Shown: positions 1-5,735 of the stretch, piece by piece | How the letters are laid out: the number at the start of each line of letters is the position of its first letter | Numbering within the stretch: the first letter of the stretch is position 1 | Origin: Pseudomonadota bacterium | GTDB taxonomy: Bacteria; Pseudomonadota; Alphaproteobacteria; Rhizobiales; Hyphomicrobiaceae | Length of the DNA: 5,735 nucleotides | Reading direction: 5' to 3' | NCBI GenBank assembly: GCA_021813195.1 | Contig: JAKALI010000301.1 | Span: 1 to 5,735, forward strand | Program-made: the position numbers and the translations under genes | Notes under the pieces: model-generated | Told to the model about the DNA's origin: nothing | Databases searched by the model: none | Seen by the model: the letters and a program-made list of their open reading frames with translations, nothing else

Positions 1-2
1 CA

Positions 3-491
3 ATCATGATGCTGACCGCTCGGGGTGACGAGACCGACCGCATCGTTGGCCTCGAGATGGGTGCGGACGACTACATGTCGAAACCGTTCGGCCCGAATGA
101 GCTGCTGGCCCGCATCAAGGCGCTCTTGAGGCGGGCGCGCATGTCGAGCGGAGCCGTGCCCGGAGACCGGAAGCGGTCGTTCGCCTTCGACGGCTGGCGC
201 CTTGACGCGGCGCGGCGCGAATTACGCAACCCAGAGGGTGTGATCATCGATCTGTCGGTTGGCGAATACGATCTCCTGCTCGCATTCCTGGAGGCCCCAC
301 AGCGTGTCCTTTCGCGCGAACATCTCCTTGAGGTGGCCCGCAACCGTCCAGCGCAGGCGTTTGACCGCAGCATCGACATCCAGGTCAGCCGCCTGAGGCG
401 CAAGCTCGGCTCCTCGGATGACAGCGACGGCCTCATCAAGACCGTGCGGGGAGCCGGCTACATGTTCGTGCCAGCCGTGACGCTCCGATGA
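3..491 (+). CDS. OmpR-family response regulator, 5' end cut by window edge
   Basis: C-terminal part of a DNA-binding response regulator; about 162 codons are visible and the reading frame stays open to the window edge. The ATG at 6 is not the true start: codon 3-5 and the following residues lie inside the receiver domain. The visible receiver end has the conserved T of MLTAR, the GADDY turn and the K of KPF that surrounds the phosphorylation pocket. The phospho-accepting Asp would lie upstream. A linker follows at roughly residues 43-58. Then comes a winged-helix Trans_reg_C domain, with the hallmarks LSVGEYDLL, the recognition-helix region DRSIDIQVSRLRRKL and the C-terminal hairpin VRGAGYMF. 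In the family, phosphorylation by the partner kinase drives dimerisation and promoter binding in the cytoplasm. The stop codon overlaps the start of the kinase gene, so the two are almost certainly cotranscribed and cognate. The family call is very secure; the stimulus and regulon cannot be read from the sequence. Confidence 0.95.
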   Translation: MMMLTARGDETDRIVGLEMGADDYMSKPFGPNELLARIKALLRRARMSSGAVPGDRKRSFAFDGWRLDAARRELRNPEGVIIDLSVGEYDLLLAFLEAPQRVLSREHLLEVARNRPAQAFDRSIDIQVSRLRRKLGSSDDSDGLIKTVRGAGYMFVPAVTLR

Positions 492-1858
492 GGTGGGTGA
501 GCGATACGATTGCCGGCCGAACGATCATCGTACTGCTGTTCGGCCTCGGCACGATCCTCGGACTCGCGCACTACCTGTATCAAAAGGGCATCGAGCGCGA
601 AGTTGCGATCGGCAACATCGAGCGGCTGGCCGATCGGCTGATCTTCCTGTCGGACACCATCACGACACTCGAGCCGTCGATACGCGACGAGGCGGCACAC
701 AGGCTCTCCGGCGGACCGATCGAGCTGCATTGGGCGCGCGAACCGTTGGCAACCGCCGGCGGCTCTCTCGACAGCGAGACGGTTGCACTCCGCGACCATT
801 TGATTCTGCGCGTTCCGATGCTCGCTAGTGGCGGGCTGATCGTCGGCTCGACCCGCGTCGGTCCCGTCGAGCATGGCAGCACCCGCGATGGCAACGACCA
901 TCACACCACTTTGCTGTCTTTGGCGCTGGCCGACGGCAGCTGGCTCAACGTGACGCTGGTGAAAGTCCTGGCCACGCGAACGGCATCCCCGAGCATTCTC
1001 CTCTCCGCGGGCCTCGGAGCGCTCGGGATCATCGCGATCTCAATCCTTATGGGCCGATGGCTAACCCGCCCGCTGGACCAGCTCGCTTCAGGGGCAAGGC
1101 AGCTCTTCCAAACCTCGCACAATGCCCAACTTCCGGAGACAGGGACCCGCGAGGTCCGCACGCTCGCCGCAGCGATCAACGAACTCCAGCATCGCATAGG
1201 CGGGCTGATGACAGCTCGCACGCAGATGCTTGCTGCCGTCAGTCACGACTTGCGCACGCCGCTGACGAGGCTCCGGCTGCGGTCCGCGCGAATGCAGGAT
1301 CGCGAGACCCGCCGGAGCATCGAGACCGATCTCGACGAGATGGAGCAGATGATCGATGCGGTGCTCGAATTCCTCAGGACCGACAAGGAAGCAGAGGCGG
1401 TCGAGCACGTCGACATAAGCGCTGTCCTGCAGACCATCGCGGACGATGCCGCCGATGCAGGGCAAAATGTCGAAGTGCGAGCACCCCGCAATCTCGTGAT
1501 CCGGGGGCGGCACCTCGCGCTGAAACGTGCGCTGACCAACCTCGTGCAGAATGCCGTGAGATACGCTGGCTCGGCCGTCGTCGAGGCGTCTGCCGGTAGT
1601 GACGGGATTCGCATTGTCATCAGGGACGAGGGCCCCGGTATCTCTGCCGACAACCTCGAAGCCGTGTTCGAACCGTTTTATCGCGTCGAGGCGTCCCGCG
1701 GGCGCGCCACCGGCGGCCACGGCCTCGGGTTGACGGTCGCCAGGAGTATCGTGCGCGCGCATGGCGGAGACGTGGTTCTCGTCAATCGCACGCCTCATGG
1801 CCTCGACGCTGTCGTCACGCTGCCGACCGTGCACGCGGTCGAGGTGCGCACAGGCTGA
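488..1858 (+). CDS. Sensor histidine kinase, EnvZ-like, HAMP plus HisKA plus HATPase
   Basis: Complete 456-residue inner-membrane sensor kinase. The start ATG at 488 overlaps the regulator stop by 4 nt (ATGA), which fixes the start and implies translational coupling. Domain order: membrane segment 1 at about residues 12-30; a periplasmic sensing region at about 31-165 with no recognised fold; membrane segment 2 at about 168-188; HAMP linker from about 189 (contains LTRPLDQLA); HisKA dimerisation domain with the H-box SHDLRTPLTRL, where H253 is the predicted phosphorylated His; then a HATPase_c domain with N-box NLVQNAVR (N355), G1 DEGPGIS (D380), F-box FEPFYR and G2 GHGLGL (409-414). All catalytic boxes are intact, so it should autophosphorylate and pass phosphate to the regulator encoded just upstream. 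Length and layout are usual for EnvZ/RstB-type kinases. The signal is unknown, as the periplasmic part is short and carries no diagnostic motif. Confidence 0.96.
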   Translation: MRWVSDTIAGRTIIVLLFGLGTILGLAHYLYQKGIEREVAIGNIERLADRLIFLSDTITTLEPSIRDEAAHRLSGGPIELHWAREPLATAGGSLDSETVALRDHLILRVPMLASGGLIVGSTRVGPVEHGSTRDGNDHHTTLLSLALADGSWLNVTLVKVLATRTASPSILLSAGLGALGIIAISILMGRWLTRPLDQLASGARQLFQTSHNAQLPETGTREVRTLAAAINELQHRIGGLMTARTQMLAAVSHDLRTPLTRLRLRSARMQDRETRRSIETDLDEMEQMIDAVLEFLRTDKEAEAVEHVDISAVLQTIADDAADAGQNVEVRAPRNLVIRGRHLALKRALTNLVQNAVRYAGSAVVEASAGSDGIRIVIRDEGPGISADNLEAVFEPFYRVEASRGRATGGHGLGLTVARSIVRAHGGDVVLVNRTPHGLDAVVTLPTVHAVEVRTG

Positions 1859-1970
1859 ACCTCCAGTTTGATGGCCGTACTTGACTGTCAATTGGACTGC
1901 ACCCCTCGGGGTGGACAGGTGAGGGTCTTAGAATCGGTTTATCTCGGCCGGGCTTTCGAGGAGAACGCCC
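1859..1970. other. Leader/junction between kinase operon and IS66 relic
   Basis: A 112-nt gap with no gene. It contains a small inverted repeat TTGAC-T-GTCAA (1881-1891), a near direct repeat TTGACTG / TTGGACTG (1881-1887 and 1892-1899), and a hairpin at 1900-1913. A purine-rich GAGGAG (1958-1963) sits 7 nt before the ATG at 1971 and would make a good ribosome binding site. The DNA has the look of an insertion-sequence flank or leader rather than a kinase 3' UTR, but I could not match terminal inverted repeats at both ends, so the exact boundary of mobile DNA is not defined. Confidence 0.4.
1900..1913. repeat. Small GC-rich hairpin CACCC-loop-GGGTG
   Basis: CACCCCTCGGGGTG can fold into a 5-bp stem with a CTCG tetraloop, or 6 bp with a 2-nt loop. 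It lies 42 nt after the kinase stop. No T-run follows on either strand, so it is not a convincing intrinsic terminator. It may instead be part of an insertion-sequence end or leader. Confidence 0.4.
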
Positions 1971-2377
1971 ATGCCCAAGCACCGCACGCAGTTTGGCCGT
2001 CGCTCGGAGCGCATCAGCGATGAGCAGATCGAGCTGGCCCAGGAGGATGTCGAGACGCAGAATGGCATCGGGGATGCCGCTGCGGAGGGGATGCCGCTGC
2101 GGAAAAGGCCGACAGCATCGTCAGGACTGAGGGCACGAAAGCTCGCCGCGCCAATCGCGGTCATCTTCCTGCCCATCCGCCGCGCCAGGAGATCGTCATC
2201 GAACCCGAGGCCAAGGCCTGTCCGTGCTGCGGTGGTGCTCTGCACAACATCGGTGAGGATGTGTCCGAACGGCTCGATAAGATCCCGGCGCGGCTGCGCG
2301 TAGTCGTAACGCGGCGGCCGAAGTACGCCGGCCGCAGTTGCATCGAGGCGGTGGATATTCTTGCAAAGCCGCGTTGA
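1971..2377 (+). pseudogene. IS66-family transposase TnpC remnant, frameshifted and truncated
   Basis: Fragment of the N-terminal part of an IS66 TnpC transposase read in two frames. The first frame (from 1971 to about 2086) gives QFGRRSERISDEQIELA, the usual IS66 FGRxSE segment. The second (from 2099 to the stop at 2375-2377) gives the RRANRGHLPAHPPR basic linker, the CPCCGGALHNIGEDVSERLD zinc-ribbon segment (CPCC at 2219-2230) and RRPKYA (2312-2329). The frame break is exactly a 17-bp tandem duplication (2070-2103); removing one copy restores a single frame reading GDAAAEKADSIVR. The second zinc-ligand pair is also damaged: the family's YACRxC reads YAGRSC here. Homology ends near 2350, so the DDE catalytic domain is missing and only about 130 of the usual 500-plus residues remain. 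The family call rests on recognised motifs; the gene cannot encode an active transposase. Confidence 0.85.
2070..2103 (+). repeat. Perfect 17-bp tandem duplication in IS66 tnpC remnant
   Basis: GGGGATGCCGCTGCGGA occurs at 2070-2086 and again, immediately and without mismatch, at 2087-2103. Because 17 is not a multiple of three, the second copy shifts the transposase frame. The identity of the two copies suggests a slippage or repair event that is recent relative to the divergence of the family. Confidence 0.95.
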
Positions 2378-2525
2378 GCGCATCGCGATCCGGCGCACCG
2401 CGCTGCGCGCCATTACACCCTGTTCACCGCGATCCCTCCTTCCCGACGTCGTGTCGCGCGATCAGGCTGATCGGGCGCAACCGGCTGCTCTTACGCGGTT
2501 GCTGCAGCCCGCGAGGCCGCGACAT
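2378..2525. other. Non-coding stretch between IS66 relic and small ORF
   Basis: No convincing gene on either strand. Open frames here are Arg/Pro/Ser-rich translations without recognisable motifs, typical of chance frames in GC-rich DNA. It contains a near-perfect palindrome centred at 2466. The sequence does not resemble the IS66 TnpC continuation (no QAPAPARLIEGG segment), so the IS66 fragment is cut off before this point. Confidence 0.5.
2459..2473. repeat. Near-perfect palindrome CGATCAG-G-CTGATCG
   Basis: Two 7-bp arms around a single central G. With one mismatch per side (2458/2474) the pairing continues for three more bases on each side, spanning 2455-2477. It could be a dimeric repressor operator or a recombinase accessory site upstream of the recombinase gene, but a chance palindrome in GC-rich DNA is also possible. 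Confidence 0.4.
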
Positions 2526-2774
2526 ATGCCGAACAAGCTCACAACGGATTGGACCTCGATCGATAGTCCGGCTCTCACTGCCGAGTCGGCGGGCTCGACA
2601 CCTTGTGCTCGCGCCGAGCTTGCCCTCAGGAGCATCCGAGAACTTGCGCTTGTTCTTGCGCGACAGGCGGCGCGGGAGGATAATGCCAACGAGAGGCGGG
2701 CAGCCGAGGGCGCGGATAAGTCTGGCGCAGCTGGCCATGGTCCGTCTCATCATGTTCGCCGGCATGGGGACTGA
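2526..2774 (+). CDS. Possible small protein (82 aa) ahead of the recombinase
   Basis: An 82-codon frame starting ATG at 2526 with a weak GAGG (2512-2515) upstream, ending 63 nt before the recombinase start. The middle of the product is a plausible amphipathic, charged helix (ARAELALRSIRELALVLARQ followed by AAREDNANERR). That is the kind of small helical hypothetical protein I associate with positions just upstream of large serine recombinases in alphaproteobacteria; this is a recollection of a pattern, not a match. The last 25 residues (Gly/His-rich) look less natural, which may mean a frameshift or an altered 3' end. The frame is also open upstream to a TTG at 2361, but that extension looks like chance coding. 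Function unknown. A competing frame over the same DNA (2338-2787) is Arg-rich and less protein-like. Confidence 0.38.
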   Translation: MPNKLTTDWTSIDSPALTAESAGSTPCARAELALRSIRELALVLARQAAREDNANERRAAEGADKSGAAGHGPSHHVRRHGD

Positions 2775-2825
2775 CCAAGCGGCATAAGATTTCAAGCCGC
2801 CCACGCTGCCGGCCGACACTTGAGC

Positions 2826-2832
2826 GAGGAGG
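2826..2832 (+). promoter_or_regulatory. Strong ribosome binding site deciding the recombinase start
   Basis: GAGGAGG lies 5 nt before the ATG at 2838. This favours the ATG over an in-frame TTG at 2820, which would place the SD inside the gene and add six residues (MSEEAS) not expected in the family. Confidence 0.8.
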
Positions 2833-2837
2833 CCAGC

Positions 2838-4442
2838 ATGCGCGCCGCCATCTATGCCCGTTTCTCAAGCGATCTCCAGGACGAGCGGTCGATCGCAGAT
2901 CAGGTCCATCTCGCGCGAAAGTACGCCGAGGCTCGCGGCCTGGCCGTGATTGGTGTCTACCAGGACGCGGCGATCTCTGGGTCCTCGACGATCAACCGAC
3001 CGGGGCTGCAATCGCTCTTGACCGATGCTGAGTCCGCCAAGCTCGATGTGATCGTCACCGAGAGCCTCGATCGGCTGTCGCGAAGTCAGGCCGATATCGC
3101 TGCGCTCTACGAGAGGCTGTCGTTTCATGGCATCCGCATTGAGACGCTTGCCGACGGAGCGGTCTCGGAGATCCACGTCGGCCTCAAGGGCACGATGGCG
3201 GCGCTGTTTCTCAAGGACCTCGCACAAAAGACACGCCGCGGGCAAGTAGGGCGCGTCAAGGCTGGCCGTATTCCTGGAGGGAGGAGCTACGGCTATGACA
3301 TCGTCAAGAGTGACGATCGCGGTCAGCGCACGATCAATGAACAGGATGCAGCGATCGTCCGGAGGATCTTCGCCGAGTACGCCGAGGGCAAAGGCCCGAT
3401 CGCGATCGTCGGCGATCTCAACAGGGAGGGTGTTCCCAGTCCGCGCGGGGGCCGGTGGAACGCCTCGGCGCTACTCGGCAATCCGAAGCGATTGAACGGC
3501 ATCCTCAATAACGAGCTCTATCGCGGCACCATCGTCTACAACCGCCAGAGGTTCGTGAAGGATCCGGCCACAGGCAAGCGGGTCGCCAGAGAGAACCCGG
3601 AAGGCGATTGGCTTCGGCAGGATGTACCGGAGCTGCGGCTGATCGACGAGGAGACCTGGGCCAAGGTGCAGGCCCGCCGCTCAGCTCGTGGAGGTCCACA
3701 ACTGCACCATCGCCGGCGGCCGAAGCGGCTACTGTCGGGGCTGCTCAAATGCGGCTGCTGCGAAGGCAGCTACATCGTCGTCCAGGACGAGCGTATGCGC
3801 TGCTCGACACTGCAGAACTCTGGCGCCTGCAGCAACACCCGAACGGTGAAGACGGGCGAGGTCGAGGCGCGCGTTCTCGCCGCATTGCGAAATCACCTAC
3901 TGGCGCCGAACGTTGTGGCCGAGGCCGTCGAGGCCTATCGCCTCGAGCGTGAGCGGCTTCTGAATGATCATCGGAAGCGACGCAGCGGCCTGACGCGCGA
4001 TCTGGCGGCGGTCGAGCGCAAGCTCAAGCGCGTGCTCGAGGTGATCATGAACGAGGATAACATCGACCGAAAGGCGATCGTTCAGCAGATCGTCGAGCTG
4101 CAGACCGAGCAGAAGCGGATCGAGGCGGAGCTGGCGGAGGGCGACAACACGTCCCCTGTTTCACTGCACCCGAATGCCGCGGATCGCTACCGCGCCAAGG
4201 TGGCGCAGATCCACGAGGCGCTCACCAAGGGTGACGCAGCATCACTGGAGGCGATCACGATCCTGAGGGACCTGATCGACCATATCGTGGTCACGCCGAC
4301 AGAGCGGCCCGCACCGGTTGAATTGCGAGTGGTCGGCAACTTGGCCGCGCTTCTGGTCGAGAACACCCCCAGAACTGGGGTGGCTGCATCGGTGGTTGCG
4401 GGGGCTGGATTAAGCTTTTGCAGTCCTGGCCAGGCGTGGTGA
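2838..4442 (+). CDS. Large serine recombinase (resolvase/invertase family integrase)
   Basis: A 534-residue site-specific recombinase that would integrate or excise a mobile element through a Ser-DNA covalent intermediate. The start is set by the SD at 2826-2832 and by the family N-terminus RAAIYARFSSDLQ. Domains: N-terminal resolvase catalytic domain (about 1-140) with nucleophile S10 in YARFS, R8 and the DRLSR motif (78-82); recombinase domain (about 150-260) with SYGYD, the helix IVRRIFAEYAEGKG and the LYRGTIVYNR segment; recombinase zinc ribbon with ligands C305, C308, C322 and C331; a long charged coiled coil at about 360-435 (RKLKRVLEV, QTEQKRIEAELAEG); then a C-terminal tail. All key residues are intact and length is normal, so it is likely active. 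The tail reads VVAGAG followed by LSFCSPGQAW. Relatives often read on as GAGFEPAT because the gene enters a tRNA antisense; here that continuation is replaced. The next gene is convergent, and only the doubtful small ORF at 2526-2774 precedes it on the same strand. Confidence 0.95.
   Translation: MRAAIYARFSSDLQDERSIADQVHLARKYAEARGLAVIGVYQDAAISGSSTINRPGLQSLLTDAESAKLDVIVTESLDRLSRSQADIAALYERLSFHGIRIETLADGAVSEIHVGLKGTMAALFLKDLAQKTRRGQVGRVKAGRIPGGRSYGYDIVKSDDRGQRTINEQDAAIVRRIFAEYAEGKGPIAIVGDLNREGVPSPRGGRWNASALLGNPKRLNGILNNELYRGTIVYNRQRFVKDPATGKRVARENPEGDWLRQDVPELRLIDEETWAKVQARRSARGGPQLHHRRRPKRLLSGLLKCGCCEGSYIVVQDERMRCSTLQNSGACSNTRTVKTGEVEARVLAALRNHLLAPNVVAEAVEAYRLERERLLNDHRKRRSGLTRDLAAVERKLKRVLEVIMNEDNIDRKAIVQQIVELQTEQKRIEAELAEGDNTSPVSLHPNAADRYRAKVAQIHEALTKGDAASLEAITILRDLIDHIVVTPTERPAPVELRVVGNLAALLVENTPRTGVAASVVAGAGLSFCSPGQAW
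4393..4411 (-). other. Putative attachment-site core resembling a tRNA 3' end
   Basis: The minus strand reads AATCCAGCCCCCGCAACCA, ending in CCA. It has the T-arm 3' strand (AATCCAGC), a 7-nt acceptor strand (CCCCGCA), discriminator A and CCA. It differs by a single base from the E. coli initiator tRNA-Met 3' end as I remember it (AATCCGGCCCCCGCAACCA). The expected next bases for a tRNA (TTGAACC on the plus strand) are missing: the plus strand continues AAGCTTTTGC, so no whole tRNA is present. The core lies inside the last 18 codons of the recombinase gene. Inference: this is the crossover core (attP, or attL/attR) of an element that targets this tRNA gene, with the joint at or just after 4411. 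Confidence 0.65.
4425..4434. repeat. Perfect 10-bp palindrome CCTGGCCAGG beside the att-like core
   Basis: A fully self-complementary 10-mer 13 nt beyond the tRNA-like core and within the last codons of the recombinase. It may be a recombinase or accessory-protein binding half-site pair; by itself a 10-bp palindrome is weak evidence. Confidence 0.35.
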
Positions 4443-4639
4443 TCAAAGCCTGATAAATCAATGACTTAATGTAGGCCTTTTGCCAGAGGGCATCTAGCTA
4501 GTCGAGCGCTGAACCTGATATCAACTTGGTGCCGCGCGTCGGGTCGTGCGATTGCGCGAGAGTGCGAAAAACCGAGTGCGTGATGCAAGAAGCAACCGGA
4601 CACAGTGCTCCTGATGGGATCGGTCAAAAGGACCAGCGC
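4443..4639. other. Convergent intergenic region between recombinase and Res
   Basis: A 197-nt gap into which both neighbours end. It is somewhat AT-richer near 4448-4485 than the surrounding genes. It contains only weak symmetry: TGCC-AGAG-GGCA (about 4481-4492), CTAGCTAG (4494-4501) and GGTC-AAAAG-GACC (about 4623-4635). None is followed by a proper T-run, so no intrinsic terminator can be called with confidence. Open frames on the plus strand from 4526 onward run antisense into Res and look like shadows. Confidence 0.5.
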
Positions 4640-5735
4640 TCACATCTTGAGCACCTCTTCCAGCGATGTCGCCTGCACAAACCGCGCCGGATTGTCAGCC
4701 TCGGCAATCGCGGCGAAGTGCGCTTTGCCACAGGCGATCTTGGCTGCTTCCTTGTCGCGGAGATCGTCCTTGAACAGGCTGCCCTTGGTTTCGACGACGA
4801 AGTAGAGCCGTTCGGTTCCGTTCTTCTCGATCAGCACGGCCCAGTCGGGATTGTATGAACCGAGCGGGGTGGGCACTTTGAACCACTGCGGGAGCTTGGC
4901 GTAGACGCGCACGGCATCGTTGGCTTCTAGCGCCTCGGCGAACGGCCGCTCGATGGTCTCCGAGTCATAGACAACGTATTCGTAGACGGACCGCTTCGAC
5001 GCGACAGCATTCTTCATGAAGCGCACCAGTTCCTGGCTCTTGAAGAGTTGCTGGCAGTAGAACTTGTCGTCGCCGAGACGCTGATACTTGATGCCGTCGA
5101 CCAGCGCGAGGCGCTTGGTGCGGTTGATGCATTCGGCGGCAATCTCGATGAACTCCTGCGGGTTGCGCTTGAAGTCGTCGAGGCGCCCGCTCTCCTTCAG
5201 AATGCGCACGATGCTGCGGCGGGTGAGGTGGGTCTTGTCCTGCAGATCCGTGAGCAGGTCGGGCAGCTCGATGTCGTTCTCGTCCAGCGTGATGTAGTTG
5301 GTGCTGGTCGGATCGCCGGCAATGACGCCGCCTTTGCCGATTGCGAGATCGGCCTTGCGGACATGGATACGCGCCTTGCTGATAGCCGGGCCATCGCGGA
5401 GCGATGATGCGCAGCTGGCAATCAGCTTTTCGTTATCAAACTCCACTCGGTAGGTCGTCTTGTGCTTGATGCGGTCCCACAGCTCCTTGAACTCGGGGCT
5501 GTCCAGCACGGCCTGCCGGGTGCGAATGGTCTTCTTGGCGTCGGCATCTTTGATCTCGAGGCGGCCAGCAAGCTTGCGCAGGATTTCCCGAACCTGAGTG
5601 GCATGGGGCGCGAAGCGCTCCGGCAGAGTGAGCGTGTTCTCCTTCAGGGCCTTGCGGAGCTCGTCCTGCACCTTGCCTTGCGCATTGACGAGGCCTTCTC
5701 CTTTGAGGTGCTCGAAGATCGCCTTCGAGTCTTCG
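4640..5735 (-). CDS. Type III restriction endonuclease subunit Res, C-terminal part
   Basis: The 3' portion of a type III restriction (Res) gene, about 364 codons visible. The reading frame is open through the right edge; the GTG at 5669-5671 is internal, preceded in frame by residues EDSKAIFEHLKGEGLVNAQGK without a break. Full-length Res proteins are usually near 950-1000 residues, so the DEAD/SF2 helicase part lies outside the window. The C-terminal nuclease shows a PD-(D/E)XK arrangement: YNPDWAVLI (Asp codon at 4844-4846), then VVETKGS (Glu 4790-4792, Lys 4784-4786), with a downstream KIACGKAHF helix. The preceding region has the family segment TRRSIVRILKESGRLDDFKRNP. In the family, Res joins the Mod methyltransferase to translocate or signal along DNA in an ATP-dependent way and cut about 25-27 bp from one of two head-to-head sites. 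A mod gene would be expected upstream of res, that is, beyond the right edge. The visible nuclease is intact. Confidence 0.9.
   Translation of the reverse strand, partial: EDSKAIFEHLKGEGLVNAQGKVQDELRKALKENTLTLPERFAPHATQVREILRKLAGRLEIKDADAKKTIRTRQAVLDSPEFKELWDRIKHKTTYRVEFDNEKLIASCASSLRDGPAISKARIHVRKADLAIGKGGVIAGDPTSTNYITLDENDIELPDLLTDLQDKTHLTRRSIVRILKESGRLDDFKRNPQEFIEIAAECINRTKRLALVDGIKYQRLGDDKFYCQQLFKSQELVRFMKNAVASKRSVYEYVVYDSETIERPFAEALEANDAVRVYAKLPQWFKVPTPLGSYNPDWAVLIEKNGTERLYFVVETKGSLFKDDLRDKEAAKIACGKAHFAAIAEADNPARFVQATSLEEVLKM

Noticed and set aside
1057..1599. 180-codon plus-strand frame inside the kinase gene
   Set aside because: Arg/Ala/Pro-rich shadow of the kinase in another frame, with no start signal.
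1088..1891. 267-codon minus-strand open frame opposite the histidine kinase
   Set aside because: Long antisense frames are common in GC-rich genes. The plus strand carries intact kinase motifs, and this translation shows none.
1928..2413. 161-codon minus-strand open frame opposite the IS66 remnant
   Set aside because: It is the antisense of the TnpC fragment, has no recognisable motif and runs through DNA better explained by the plus-strand transposase in two frames.
2424..2819. 131-codon minus-strand frame and the overlapping plus-strand frame 2338-2787
   Set aside because: Both are Arg/Ser/Pro-rich with no recognisable domain. They overlap each other and the more protein-like small ORF at 2526-2774.
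4393..4411. A complete tRNA gene at the recombinase 3' end
   Set aside because: Only the T-arm and acceptor 3' strand are present; no anticodon, D-arm or matching 5' acceptor strand follows on the minus strand.
4478..4640. Bidirectional terminator between the convergent genes
   Set aside because: Only 4-bp stems with no adjoining T-run were found, too weak to call.
4526..4858. 110-codon plus-strand frame after the recombinase
   Set aside because: Most of it is antisense to the Res nuclease domain; no ribosome site or recognised motif.
1..5735. CRISPR array or long tandem repeat array
   Set aside because: No regularly spaced repeats seen; the only clear direct repeat is the 17-bp duplication at 2070-2103.

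Overview
The window is GC-rich throughout, with strong G/C preference at third codon positions. Its gene content (an OmpR/EnvZ-type pair, an IS66 relic, a large serine recombinase of the kind common in Hyphomicrobiales, and a type III restriction subunit) suggests an alphaproteobacterium, probably a Bradyrhizobium-, Rhodopseudomonas- or Methylobacterium-like organism. The taxon is an inference; no rRNA or other marker is present.

Layout. (1) Positions 1-1858, plus strand: an ordinary two-component operon. It holds the 3' part of an OmpR-family response regulator, cut by the window edge, and a complete sensor histidine kinase overlapping it by 4 nt (ATGA). (2) Positions 1859-2377: a short non-coding leader with small repeats, then a decayed IS66-family transposase (TnpC) fragment. 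The fragment's reading frame is broken by a perfect 17-bp tandem duplication. (3) Positions 2378-2837: poorly coding sequence with one possible small ORF just ahead of the recombinase. (4) Positions 2838-4442, plus strand: a full-length large serine recombinase. Its last codons run through a 19-nt stretch that, on the minus strand, reads like the 3' end of a tRNA including CCA (initiator tRNA-Met-like). The rest of the tRNA is absent. (5) Positions 4443-4639: a 197-nt convergent intergenic gap. (6) Positions 4640-5735, minus strand: the C-terminal part of a type III restriction endonuclease (Res) with its PD-(D/E)XK nuclease site; its N-terminal helicase part lies outside the window.

How it fits together: the left part looks like resident regulatory DNA. 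The middle and right look like accessory DNA, in which a site-specific recombinase with a tRNA-like crossover core sits next to a defence gene. The most useful lead is the att-like core at the recombinase C-terminus, because it predicts an element boundary at about 4393-4411. I see no clear evidence of a wholly undescribed system in this window; most genes belong to known families.
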